Source: Porticoccus sp. (lineage in GTDB: Bacteria > Pseudomonadota > Gammaproteobacteria > Pseudomonadales > Porticoccaceae). Taken from it: DNA of 5,851 nt. The first letter of the stretch is position 1. Each line of letters opens with the position of its first letter. The notes below the pieces were generated by a model. That model made no database searches. It saw only the letters and a list, made by a program, of their open reading frames with translations, and had not been told where the DNA came from. The translations under genes were made by a program, and so were the position numbers. The DNA is taken from assembly GCA_002685455.1 (NCBI GenBank), contig NYXF01000011.1, positions 1 through 5,851 of the forward strand, written 5' to 3'. Below, in pieces: positions 1-5,851 of this stretch.

Positions 1-84
1 AAATAAAAATTCACTTATTCCATATTCGTTTAGTTTTATATTCGATTTTTCTAGATTAAAAATTGTTTGATTTATTACATTTAT
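1..84 (+). other. Left-edge sequence, possible tail of an upstream gene
   Basis: Two plus-strand frames enter from the window edge without a stop. One runs from base 2 to a TGA at 68-70 (22 codons, ending ...FDFSRLKIV). The other runs from base 3 to a TAA at 57-59 (18 codons, ending ...YSIFLD). Either could be the C-terminus of a preceding gene in the same operon, but the stretch is too short to choose or name a family. The frame of the following gene is closed by stops at 4-6, 31-33 and 52-54, so that gene begins inside the window. I see no convincing promoter or ribosome-binding site here. Confidence 0.25.
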
Positions 85-1395
85 ATGATTTTCTATCATA
101 CTTATATCCCTATTTTATTATATTTGATCCCGGTTTTCTTAATTACAGGTCCATTTTTACCAGATCTTTCATTGTGTATTATAGCATTATTCGGATTAAT
201 TTTTCTTATCAGAAATAAAAATTGGAGTTCACTGATTATAAGCCCAATAATATTATTATTAATTACTTTTTATTTTTATTCATTATTAAATTCTTTATTT
301 TCTGACCATATCTCTATTTCACTTGAACATTCACTTTTCTATTTCAGATATATTTTTTTTCTTATTTCTATTTATTTATTATTTTCTAATTTGAAATATA
401 AAATTATTGAAAATCTTTTAAAGTTTTCCTTTTTTTCAACATTAGTTGTAACAATAGATTTATACATTCAGTATTTATTTGGACAAAATATCTTTGGGTA
501 TGTTATGGACCCTAATATAAGAGGAATGAGATTTAGTGGTTTTTTTAGGGATGAATGGATTGCAGGCAGTTATTTGTCTAGATTATTGCCTTTTGTTTTA
601 ATTTATTATTTTTATTTAATAAAAAAAAAGAATATTTCACTTAAACTCAGAGTCTTATACTTATTTTCTATTTGTTTAATATTTTCTGGTGTATTGCTCT
701 CTGGCGAAAGGATTGCTACATTTTTTTTAATAGTACAAATATTTTTTTTTATAATCATTAATCTAAATGAAAAAAAACTAATTAAATATTTTATTTTATT
801 GCTAGTATTGATTTCTTCTATTTTTATCCTTACGGATAGCAATATGAAAAAAAGAATTATTAATGTTACCCTCGACTCTTTTAAAATGAATACAAATATA
901 AATGGGTTAATATTATTTACGCCAGCTCACCATGCACATTACCTAACTGCTTGGAATATGTTTAAAGACAAACCTTTATTTGGACATGGTTCAAAAAGTT
1001 TTAGAATAATTTGTGATGATCCAAATTATGTTGAAGTTGTAAAATTCGAATCAGTAAACAATGGCATTACATACACTGAAGAAATCAATGGATGCTCTAC
1101 ACATCCCCATAATATTTTATTAGAATTATTATCAGAAAATGGAATAGTTGGTTGTCTAATTTTTTATCTTTTATATCTCTTCATATTAAGAATTTTTATA
1201 CAAAGTTTATTTTTATTTTACAAACAAAAGGATAAATCAATTGAATTAATAATTTTATTATTTTGCTCTTTATCTTTTCTTTTACAATTTTTTCCATTTT
1301 TACCTAGTGGGAGTTTTTTCCATAATTGGTTATCTGTATTATATTATCTACCACTATCTTTTATTTATATGATTAAAATTAGTAAAAAGACTTAA
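85..1395 (+). CDS. O-antigen polymerase/ligase family membrane protein (Wzy/WaaL-like)
   Basis: A 436-residue inner-membrane protein that probably joins undecaprenyl-linked glycan units (Wzy) or transfers the chain to lipid A core (WaaL). It has about ten to twelve hydrophobic segments, nearly continuous over residues 5-250 and again over 353-432. They are split by one large hydrophilic, presumably periplasmic loop at about 251-350, the usual O-antigen ligase layout. Seen motifs are FFRDEW (153-158), SGER (206-209), PLFGHG (297-302) and THPHN followed by LLELLSENG (339-353). The Arg in SGER and the loop His residues fit the family pattern. Cys310 and Cys337 lie in the loop and could pair. ATG at 85 is chosen; an in-frame TTG at 67 would add six residues, and neither has a Shine-Dalgarno sequence. 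Polymerase and ligase cannot be separated by sequence alone. Several homopolymer runs of 8-9 bases lie inside the gene. Confidence 0.85.
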   Translation: MIFYHTYIPILLYLIPVFLITGPFLPDLSLCIIALFGLIFLIRNKNWSSLIISPIILLLITFYFYSLLNSLFSDHISISLEHSLFYFRYIFFLISIYLLFSNLKYKIIENLLKFSFFSTLVVTIDLYIQYLFGQNIFGYVMDPNIRGMRFSGFFRDEWIAGSYLSRLLPFVLIYYFYLIKKKNISLKLRVLYLFSICLIFSGVLLSGERIATFFLIVQIFFFIIINLNEKKLIKYFILLLVLISSIFILTDSNMKKRIINVTLDSFKMNTNINGLILFTPAHHAHYLTAWNMFKDKPLFGHGSKSFRIICDDPNYVEVVKFESVNNGITYTEEINGCSTHPHNILLELLSENGIVGCLIFYLLYLFILRIFIQSLFLFYKQKDKSIELIILLFCSLSFLLQFFPFLPSGSFFHNWLSVLYYLPLSFIYMIKISKKT

Positions 1396-1492
1396 AAGTA
1401 ATTTTCATAAATTAACTGATATAAACTTATAAAATATTGTTTAATATTGCATTTAATAATGTAAATTTAGCACGAACTATCACATTTATATT
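1396..1492 (+). other. Intergenic spacer, possible weak promoter
   Basis: This 97-base AT-rich gap is the only sizeable spacer between genes in the window, so it is the likeliest place for an internal promoter driving the five downstream genes. A possible sigma-70-like pair is TTGTTT (1437-1442) and TGTAAA (1460-1465), 17 bases apart. Such matches are common by chance at this composition. AATATT occurs at 1433-1438 and 1443-1448 and could form a weak AT-only hairpin, but it lacks the G+C stem and the T-tract expected of a terminator. No ribosome-binding site is evident before the ATG at 1493. Confidence 0.3.
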
Positions 1493-2431
1493 ATGAATAT
1501 TTTATTAGTAGGGGGAGCTGGTTATGTAGGGGGTGCTATTACACATCTTTTGTCTAAAAATAATAACTTTAATTTAACAGTCTTGGACTCATTAATTTAT
1601 GAAGAATCTTATAGAAAAGAAATTAAATTTATTAAATGTGATATTCGTAATCACATTGAAATTAACAAAATACTACCCCAATTTGACATAGTAATATGGA
1701 TGGCTGCCTTGGTTGGTGATGGTGCCTGTGAAATAAATAAAAAAATCACTCTTGACGTTAATGTTCACTCAGTAAAAAATCTTGTTGATAATTTTAATGG
1801 TAAAATTATTTTTTTTTCCACTTGTTCAGTATATGGATATCAAGATAGAGAAATAGATGAGGACTCTAAGCTCAATCCCCTTTCAACCTATGCAAAATCT
1901 AAGATAGAAGCTGAAGAAATACTTAAGAATGCAAATACTATAATTTTTAGATTAGGCACATTATTTGGTATTTCAGATATTTTTTCTAGAATACGTATGG
2001 ACCTTGTTGTTAACCTTTTAGTGATGAAATCTATTAAAGAAAAAAAGATTAAAGTTTATGGTGGTGAGCAATACCGTCCGTTGCTTCATGTCAAAGATGT
2101 AGCTAGAGCTGTAGAAACAGTACTAATCAATAAACAAAAAAATGATATCTACAACCTAAGTTATAAAAATTATAAGATTATTGATTTAGCAAAAGAAATT
2201 TTACTAAATTTTGAAGATGTAGAACTATTATACGATGATCAAACTTTTCAAGACAATAGAAATTATCGTGTGAGTAGTAAAAAGTTTAATGAAATGTATA
2301 ATTTTAATTACAATTTTAATGTAAAAGATGGAGTTGTTGAATTAAAAAAACTTATAGAGGAAGAAAGAATCGTTAATTTAGCAAATCCTAGGTATTCAAA
2401 CGTAGATTTTCTTAAGGAGTATTTAAAATAA
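1493..2431 (+). CDS. NAD-dependent sugar-nucleotide epimerase/reductase (extended SDR)
   Basis: A 312-residue cytoplasmic extended short-chain dehydrogenase that probably epimerises or reduces C4 of an NDP-sugar. Seen: Rossmann motif GGAGYVGG (7-14), Asp32 at the end of strand 2 (NAD rather than NADP preference), CD at 49-50 near the adenine, AALVGDGAC (71-79), STCSVYG (109-115), catalytic YAKSK with Tyr133 and Lys137, and RPLLHVKDVA (195-204) in the substrate domain. The STCS segment lacks the Asp-Glu pair of RmlB-type 4,6-dehydratases, so an epimerase or 4-ketoreductase is more likely. It also lacks the TGGTGSFG-type start of FnlA/CapE. From memory, the GDGAC and SRIRMDLVVN segments mark a conserved SDR subfamily often found beside a small RmlC-like cupin, as here. 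The cupin's ATG directly follows this gene's TAA. The substrate is unknown. The length is normal for the family. Confidence 0.82.
   Translation: MNILLVGGAGYVGGAITHLLSKNNNFNLTVLDSLIYEESYRKEIKFIKCDIRNHIEINKILPQFDIVIWMAALVGDGACEINKKITLDVNVHSVKNLVDNFNGKIIFFSTCSVYGYQDREIDEDSKLNPLSTYAKSKIEAEEILKNANTIIFRLGTLFGISDIFSRIRMDLVVNLLVMKSIKEKKIKVYGGEQYRPLLHVKDVARAVETVLINKQKNDIYNLSYKNYKIIDLAKEILLNFEDVELLYDDQTFQDNRNYRVSSKKFNEMYNFNYNFNVKDGVVELKKLIEEERIVNLANPRYSNVDFLKEYLK
2413..2419 (+). promoter_or_regulatory. Ribosome-binding site for the cupin gene
   Basis: TAAGGAG, a seven-base match to the 16S anti-Shine-Dalgarno complement, lies inside the last codons of the SDR gene and 12 bases before the ATG at 2432. 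The spacing is slightly long. It is the only clear Shine-Dalgarno sequence before any start in this window, and it supports the choice of 2432. Confidence 0.45.
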
Positions 2432-2881
2432 ATGAATAATTTAAGTTTACCTACTTATATAAATTTAGGATCAGCTTATGATGAAAGAGGCTTCATTGAA
2501 TTTTTTAACGAATTTTACAAATTTAAAACACAAAGGTTTTATATAATTAACAATAATCAAAGTAATTTCATAAGGGCATGGCATGCACACAAAAAAGAAT
2601 CAAAAATTTTTTTTAGTTTAAATGGCTTTATTCAAATTTCTGCTGTTAAAATTGATAATTTTAAAAAACCAAGTAAAGACTTGCCAATAAATAATTTTTA
2701 TTTAGGAAATAAATCACAAAAAATTTTATATATTCCAGGAGGTTACGCTAATGGAATTAAATTTTTTAATCCTAACGATAGAATACTTGTATTTTCATCG
2801 TCAAAATTAAATGAATCCATTAAAGATGATTATAGATATGACTTTGACTTTTGGGACCCGTGGAAAGTTACTTATAAATAA
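2432..2881 (+). CDS. RmlC-like cupin, putative sugar-nucleotide epimerase
   Basis: A 149-residue single-domain cupin related to dTDP-4-dehydrorhamnose 3,5-epimerase (RmlC) and to WxcM/FdtA-type ketoisomerases. Seen: DERGFIEFF (17-25) as in the RmlC start; RAWHAHK (48-54), with His51 at the catalytic RmlC position and His53 as in FdtA-like proteins; a conserved-looking IPGGYANG (101-108); and a terminal FWDPW (140-144). Full RmlC is about 180 residues and has a C-terminal segment with the Asp partner of the catalytic His; that segment is absent here. The usual Tyr-rich segment is FSSSKLNES (121-129), with no Tyr. The protein therefore fits a short RmlC-like subfamily rather than a truncated RmlC. 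It is presumably cytoplasmic. It abuts the SDR gene before and the reductase gene after (TAAATG both times), which suggests translational coupling. The reaction (3- or 3,5-epimerase, or ketoisomerase) is undecided. Confidence 0.78.
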   Translation: MNNLSLPTYINLGSAYDERGFIEFFNEFYKFKTQRFYIINNNQSNFIRAWHAHKKESKIFFSLNGFIQISAVKIDNFKKPSKDLPINNFYLGNKSQKILYIPGGYANGIKFFNPNDRILVFSSSKLNESIKDDYRYDFDFWDPWKVTYK

Positions 2882-3751
2882 ATGATCAATAAAAAAGTAT
2901 TGATATTAGGTGGAAATGGAATGTTGGGTAAAGATATGATTAGTGCATTTATAAATCATGGCTTCAAAAATATTTCTTATACAACTAGGTCAACTAAATT
3001 AAACAATAATTTAAAACACCTCAAATTTAATATTGACAAAAATATGGAGTCTAAAATTCAAAAATTAAAGAAACTTAAGTTTGATATAGTTATTAACTGT
3101 ATAGGAATTGTAAAGCCAAGAATTATAGAAAATAGTATTAAATCAATTGAGGAAACTCTTAACGTCAATACCTTATTTCCACATAAATTAGCCAGTATTT
3201 TAAACAATAAAACCAAAATTTTTCAAATAACAACTGACTGTGTTTTCTCTGGCAGCAAAGGTAATTATGACGAAAATTCTAAATATGATGCTAGTGACCT
3301 TTATGGTATGTCAAAGAGCTTAGGCGAAGTTAAATACAATAATTTATATAATGTTAGATGTTCAATAATCGGTAGAGAGATAAATACAAGTTACTCTTTA
3401 GTAGAATGGTTTTTATCCCAGAAAAATAAAAAAGTAAATGGTTTTAAAGATCATCTTTGGAATGGAGTATCTACGATTGTTTATTCAAATCTTCTTTGTT
3501 CTATAATTTTGCATATGATTAAAATACCAAATAATTTACATATTTTACCTAAAGATAAAGTTTCTAAATATAAACTTCTACAGATTTTTGAAAATCATTT
3601 TAAAAACAATGTAACTGTAATCCCATTTGTTTCAAAATCAAAAATAGACAGGACATTGTCTACTAAATTTAAAAATATTAATAATGAGATTTGGAATAAA
3701 AGTATTTATAAAAAAAAATTGTCAATTAACGAAATTGTAAAAACAATATGA
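2882..3751 (+). CDS. RmlD-like NDP-sugar 4-ketoreductase (WbvR type)
   Basis: A 289-residue SDR of the RmlD substrate-binding family that probably reduces the 4-keto group of a UDP-2-acetamido-2,6-dideoxy-4-keto-L-hexose. Seen: GGNGMLG (10-16) nucleotide-binding loop, NCIGIVK (72-78), TTDCVFSG (117-124), catalytic Tyr141 and Lys145 in DLYGMSK, SIIGRE (161-166) and LVEWFLSQ (173-180). This combination recalls the reductases next to FnlC/WbjD/WbvD 2-epimerases, and the next gene is one of those. CapF/WbjC/FnlB-type enzymes are about 370 residues with a C-terminal cupin domain. This protein lacks that domain and matches the shorter WbvR-like form associated with the L-RhaNAc/L-QuiNAc branch; the branch assignment is inference. 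It starts directly after the cupin's stop and overlaps the next gene by four bases. dTDP-4-dehydrorhamnose reductase is a less likely alternative. Confidence 0.83.
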   Translation: MINKKVLILGGNGMLGKDMISAFINHGFKNISYTTRSTKLNNNLKHLKFNIDKNMESKIQKLKKLKFDIVINCIGIVKPRIIENSIKSIEETLNVNTLFPHKLASILNNKTKIFQITTDCVFSGSKGNYDENSKYDASDLYGMSKSLGEVKYNNLYNVRCSIIGREINTSYSLVEWFLSQKNKKVNGFKDHLWNGVSTIVYSNLLCSIILHMIKIPNNLHILPKDKVSKYKLLQIFENHFKNNVTVIPFVSKSKIDRTLSTKFKNINNEIWNKSIYKKKLSINEIVKTI

Positions 3752-4839
3752 CTATGAAATTGCTAACAATATTTGGTACAAGACCAGAATTAATAAGATT
3801 ATCTTTAATTTTGAGAGATTTAGATAAGTATACAAATAATATTACTGTTCATACGGGGCAAAATTATGATTTCGAATTAGATGGTATATTTTTAAAGGAG
3901 TTAGAAATAAGAAAGCCTGATTATTATTTAAACTCTCAAGGAACTTTTGCTGAACAGATTTCAAATTCTTTTACTAAAATTGAAAAGATTTTAAAAAAAG
4001 AAAAACCAGATAAGTTATTAGTGCTTGGAGATACAAATTCAAGTTTAACATCAATCATTGCTAAAAGATTACATATTCCTATATATCATATTGAGGCAGG
4101 TAACAGGAGTTTTAACCCATTTAGCCCTGAAGAAATAAATAGAAAAATAATTGATCATAGTGCTGACTTACATATGGTCTACTCTAACAGAAGTTTTAAT
4201 CACTTAAAAAAAGAGGGTATTAAAGAAAAAAGTATTTTCATTGTGGGTAATCCCATATTTGAAGTTTTAAATTATTACAATCGTAAGATAAACAAATCAA
4301 AAATTCTTAATAGATTAAAAATAAAAAGAAAAAAATACATATCTATGACACTTCATAGAGAAGAAAATGTAGATAATTTAGAGAAGTTAAAAGGAATATT
4401 AGACTACTTAAAAAAAATAAATAATGATTTTAATATGCAAATAATATGGCCAATTCATCCAAGATCAAAAGTAAAATTTAATAATTTGAAGCTTAAAAAG
4501 GAATATAGCTTTATTTCTTTAATCAAACCATTGGGTTTTTTTGATTATGTAAAACTCCAAAAAAATTCATTTCTTGTTATTACTGATAGTGGAACCGTCC
4601 AAGAAGAATGCTCAATTAATAAAATACCCCAAATAATACTTAGAGATTCAACTGAAAGAGACGAAACTTTAGAAAGTGGATCTGGCCTATTAGTCAATAA
4701 TTTAAAATCTTATGACTATAAAAAATTAAATTTTATAATTTCAAATTCAAGTCTAATAGAGACTCCTCGTGAGTATGTCATAAATAATACAAGTTATAAG
4801 ATAATAAACTTGCTTTTGAATGATTTTAAAATTTTTTAA
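3748..4839 (+). CDS. UDP-N-acetylglucosamine 2-epimerase family protein (WecB; WbjD/FnlC/CapG-like)
   Basis: A 363-residue GT-B-fold, non-hydrolysing C2 epimerase acting in the cytoplasm on a UDP-HexNAc. Seen: FGTRPE (9-14), HTGQNYD (35-41), LGDTNS with Asp95, HIEAGNR (114-120) with Glu116, PEEINR (127-132), THLRE-like TLHREEN (201-207) with His203, PIHPR (235-239), KPLGFFDY (260-267) and DSGTVQEE (280-287). These cover the acid/base and UDP-binding positions known from WecB. EAGNR and KPLGFxDY are, from memory, features of the WbjD/FnlC/CapG group, which makes UDP-L-FucNAc or UDP-L-QuiNAc, rather than of WecB itself, which makes UDP-ManNAc. The adjacent RmlD-like reductase supports that reading. 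The usual ERPE motif reads ERDE (303-306). The ATG at 3748 overlaps the previous stop as ATGA; an ATG at 3754 would drop two residues and is equally plausible. Confidence 0.9.
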   Translation: MTMKLLTIFGTRPELIRLSLILRDLDKYTNNITVHTGQNYDFELDGIFLKELEIRKPDYYLNSQGTFAEQISNSFTKIEKILKKEKPDKLLVLGDTNSSLTSIIAKRLHIPIYHIEAGNRSFNPFSPEEINRKIIDHSADLHMVYSNRSFNHLKKEGIKEKSIFIVGNPIFEVLNYYNRKINKSKILNRLKIKRKKYISMTLHREENVDNLEKLKGILDYLKKINNDFNMQIIWPIHPRSKVKFNNLKLKKEYSFISLIKPLGFFDYVKLQKNSFLVITDSGTVQEECSINKIPQIILRDSTERDETLESGSGLLVNNLKSYDYKKLNFIISNSSLIETPREYVINNTSYKIINLLLNDFKIF

Positions 4840-4844
4840 TAAAT

Positions 4845-5756
4845 ATGTATTTAATAATACCCTTAAGCTTATTGATTTTTGTTATTATTTTTTTAAGAGC
4901 AAAAATACCTTTTATACCATTTGATAATCTCAATAAAATTCAATCTTTTAATCAACAAGAAGTTCAACTTTCCTTATCTTTAATAGTAATTCCATTTATC
5001 GTTTATCATTCATATGGAATTTTATCGTTATTATATTTATCTTTATTTTTAATTGGCTATTTTGATGATAAGTATAGTTTATCTGTAAAGGTTAGATTTT
5101 TAATTACAACAATTCTTCTATTCTTTTTAGTTATTTTCTCTAATCAAATAATACAATTTTCATTTTTATCAGATCTCCCTATTTTTTTTTCATTAACTAT
5201 TACTTTAATATTTTTATTGGGTTTTATACATACAATAAATATGATTGATGGTAGAAATGGTTTTGTCCTAATTGTTTTTATAAATTGTTTAATACTTTTG
5301 AATTACAAAATTTTTTTATCGCCTAGCCCCAGTTATGATATTTTAATATTAAACATTATACTTTGTTTGATGTTTGTAATTAATATGCTCAATATTTCTT
5401 ATCTGGGAAATTCAGGGTCAATTCTTCTAACTATTTTTATTGGAATAATTATAATAAATTCTTATAACCAACAGTTAATATCAGAAAAAGAAATATTTTG
5501 TATATTTTCTATACCTTTTTACGATGGCTTAAGGGTTAGCCTTAAAAGATTTTTGAACCAAAAGAACTTATTTCTTCCAGATAATAACCATTTGCATCAC
5601 ATTCCAAAAAATTGGAATTATGGTATTTTTGTAATTTCATTTTTCTTATTAATTCATAATTTACTTGCAATTAACTTCCAATTTCATATCGCTATATTTA
5701 TACTCATAACATTAATATTTTACTTTTTATTATTTTTTACATTAAAAAGATTTTGA
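4845..5756 (+). CDS. WecA/MraY-like polyprenyl-phosphate sugar-1-phosphate transferase, divergent
   Basis: A 303-residue integral membrane protein with about ten hydrophobic segments, of the glycosyltransferase-4 (WecA/TagO/MraY) family. Members transfer a HexNAc-1-phosphate from UDP to undecaprenyl phosphate, starting the repeat unit on the cytoplasmic face. Seen: the Asp-Asp pair in GYFDDKYSL (71-79), NMIDGRNG (132-139) with Asp135, PFYDGLRV (224-231), and PDNNHLHH (245-252), the HxHH motif of the WecA branch. Two departures stand out. The FMGDxGS-type motif reads LGNSGS (187-192), with Asn189 where catalytic Asp is expected. The N-terminal RKxH...P..GG segment is degenerate around 27-46, with Gln33 near the His position and no Gly pair. 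The protein is also shorter than typical WecA (about 340-360 residues). It starts five bases after the 2-epimerase stop, without a Shine-Dalgarno sequence. It may be a divergent initiating transferase, or one of low activity. Confidence 0.8.
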   Translation: MYLIIPLSLLIFVIIFLRAKIPFIPFDNLNKIQSFNQQEVQLSLSLIVIPFIVYHSYGILSLLYLSLFLIGYFDDKYSLSVKVRFLITTILLFFLVIFSNQIIQFSFLSDLPIFFSLTITLIFLLGFIHTINMIDGRNGFVLIVFINCLILLNYKIFLSPSPSYDILILNIILCLMFVINMLNISYLGNSGSILLTIFIGIIIINSYNQQLISEKEIFCIFSIPFYDGLRVSLKRFLNQKNLFLPDNNHLHHIPKNWNYGIFVISFFLLIHNLLAINFQFHIAIFILITLIFYFLLFFTLKRF

Positions 5757-5829
5757 ACACTCAAAAATATTAATTCTTCTATCTAAATTTATATTTCTGA
5801 TTGCTTAACACTCTTATAAATATTAATTC
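5749..5829 (+). repeat. Imperfect direct repeat with a 50-base period
   Basis: Two copies of the same ordered blocks are seen. Copy one (5749-5776) is GATT, 3 bases, AACACTC, 2 bases, AAATATTAATTC. Copy two (5799-5829) is GATT, 4 bases, AACACTC, 4 bases, AAATATTAATTC. That gives 23 shared bases in the same order with only small length differences in the linkers. Copy one overlaps the last codons and stop of the WecA-like gene. It looks like a decayed tandem duplication of about 50 bases. Its function, if any, is unknown. Confidence 0.6.
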
Positions 5830-5851
5830 ACATACAATTATTTGGTAGCCT
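5757..5851 (+). other. Right-edge noncoding tail
   Basis: These 95 bases after the last stop contain most of the direct repeat and no ATG-started plus-strand frame. No G+C-rich hairpin with a T-tract is visible, so I cannot place a terminator. On the minus strand one frame stays open from the edge (5850) down to a TAG at 5779-5781, 23 codons. It could be the C-terminus of a convergent gene but is too short to support. Confidence 0.3.

Noticed and set aside
612..842. Minus-strand open frame of 76 codons opposite the polymerase/ligase gene
   Set aside because: It is fully antisense to a well-supported gene, is Lys/Ile-rich from AT-rich composition, and has no recognisable motif.
1433..1448. 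AATATT-GTTT-AATATT hairpin as a terminator
   Set aside because: The stem is six A-T pairs of a self-complementary word with no T-tract; such words are frequent at this composition.
1493..2431. Calling the SDR the missing FnlA/CapE or RmlB dehydratase
   Set aside because: The nucleotide-binding loop is GalE-like (GGAGYVGG) and the active-site segment STCS has no Asp-Glu or Met-Lys dehydratase signature.
2432..2881. Naming the cupin gene rmlC
   Set aside because: It lacks the RmlC C-terminal segment and the Tyr-rich motif, is about 30 residues short, and no RmlA or RmlB accompanies it.
5779..5850. Minus-strand open frame at the right edge as the end of a convergent gene
   Set aside because: It has only 23 codons, no recognisable family, and overlaps the direct repeat. 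It is noted in the tail entry but not called as a gene.
1..5851. CRISPR array, tRNA/rRNA gene, insertion sequence or defence system
   Set aside because: There are no regularly spaced repeat-spacer units, RNA-gene signatures, transposase motifs or terminal inverted repeats. The genes read as ordinary polysaccharide biosynthesis.

Overview
This is a very AT-rich window (roughly a quarter G+C by eye) carrying six tightly packed plus-strand genes for making a cell-surface polysaccharide, probably O-antigen or capsule. Base composition, TGA used as a stop, short or absent intergenic spacers and the style of the O-antigen ligase/polymerase suggest a streamlined Gram-negative bacterium. A SAR11-like marine alphaproteobacterium, in a hypervariable surface-polysaccharide island, is the best guess. 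This is inference, because no rRNA or housekeeping gene is present to anchor it.

Layout: (1) 1-84, edge sequence with possible C-terminal codons of an unseen upstream gene; (2) 85-1395, a multi-membrane-spanning O-antigen polymerase/ligase; (3) a 97-base spacer; (4) 1493-2431 and 2432-2881, an extended-SDR sugar-nucleotide epimerase/reductase and a small RmlC-like cupin, abutting as stop-start TAAATG; (5) 2882-3751 and 3748-4839, an RmlD-like 4-ketoreductase and a WbjD/FnlC-type UDP-GlcNAc 2-epimerase-family enzyme, overlapping by four bases; (6) 4845-5756, a divergent WecA/MraY-type polyprenyl-phosphate sugar-1-phosphate transferase; (7) a 95-base tail with an imperfect direct repeat of about 28 bases.

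How they work together (inference): the reductase and 2-epimerase are the last two enzymes of the UDP-2-acetamido-2,6-dideoxy-L-hexose pathway (L-FucNAc, L-QuiNAc or L-RhaNAc type). The pathway's first enzyme, a C4,6-dehydratase/C5-epimerase of FnlA/WbjB/CapE type, is not in the window. The SDR-cupin pair looks like a conserved two-gene module acting on an NDP-sugar I cannot identify. The WecA-like protein would start the lipid-linked repeat unit, and the polytopic protein would polymerise or ligate the chain. No ordinary glycosyltransferase, flippase or chain-length regulator is visible, so the locus extends beyond the window.

Nothing here is an obviously new defence or mobile system. The points most worth a second look are the Asp-to-Asn change at a catalytic motif of the WecA-like protein, the functionally unassigned SDR-cupin pair, the absent dehydratase, and the repeat just after the last gene.
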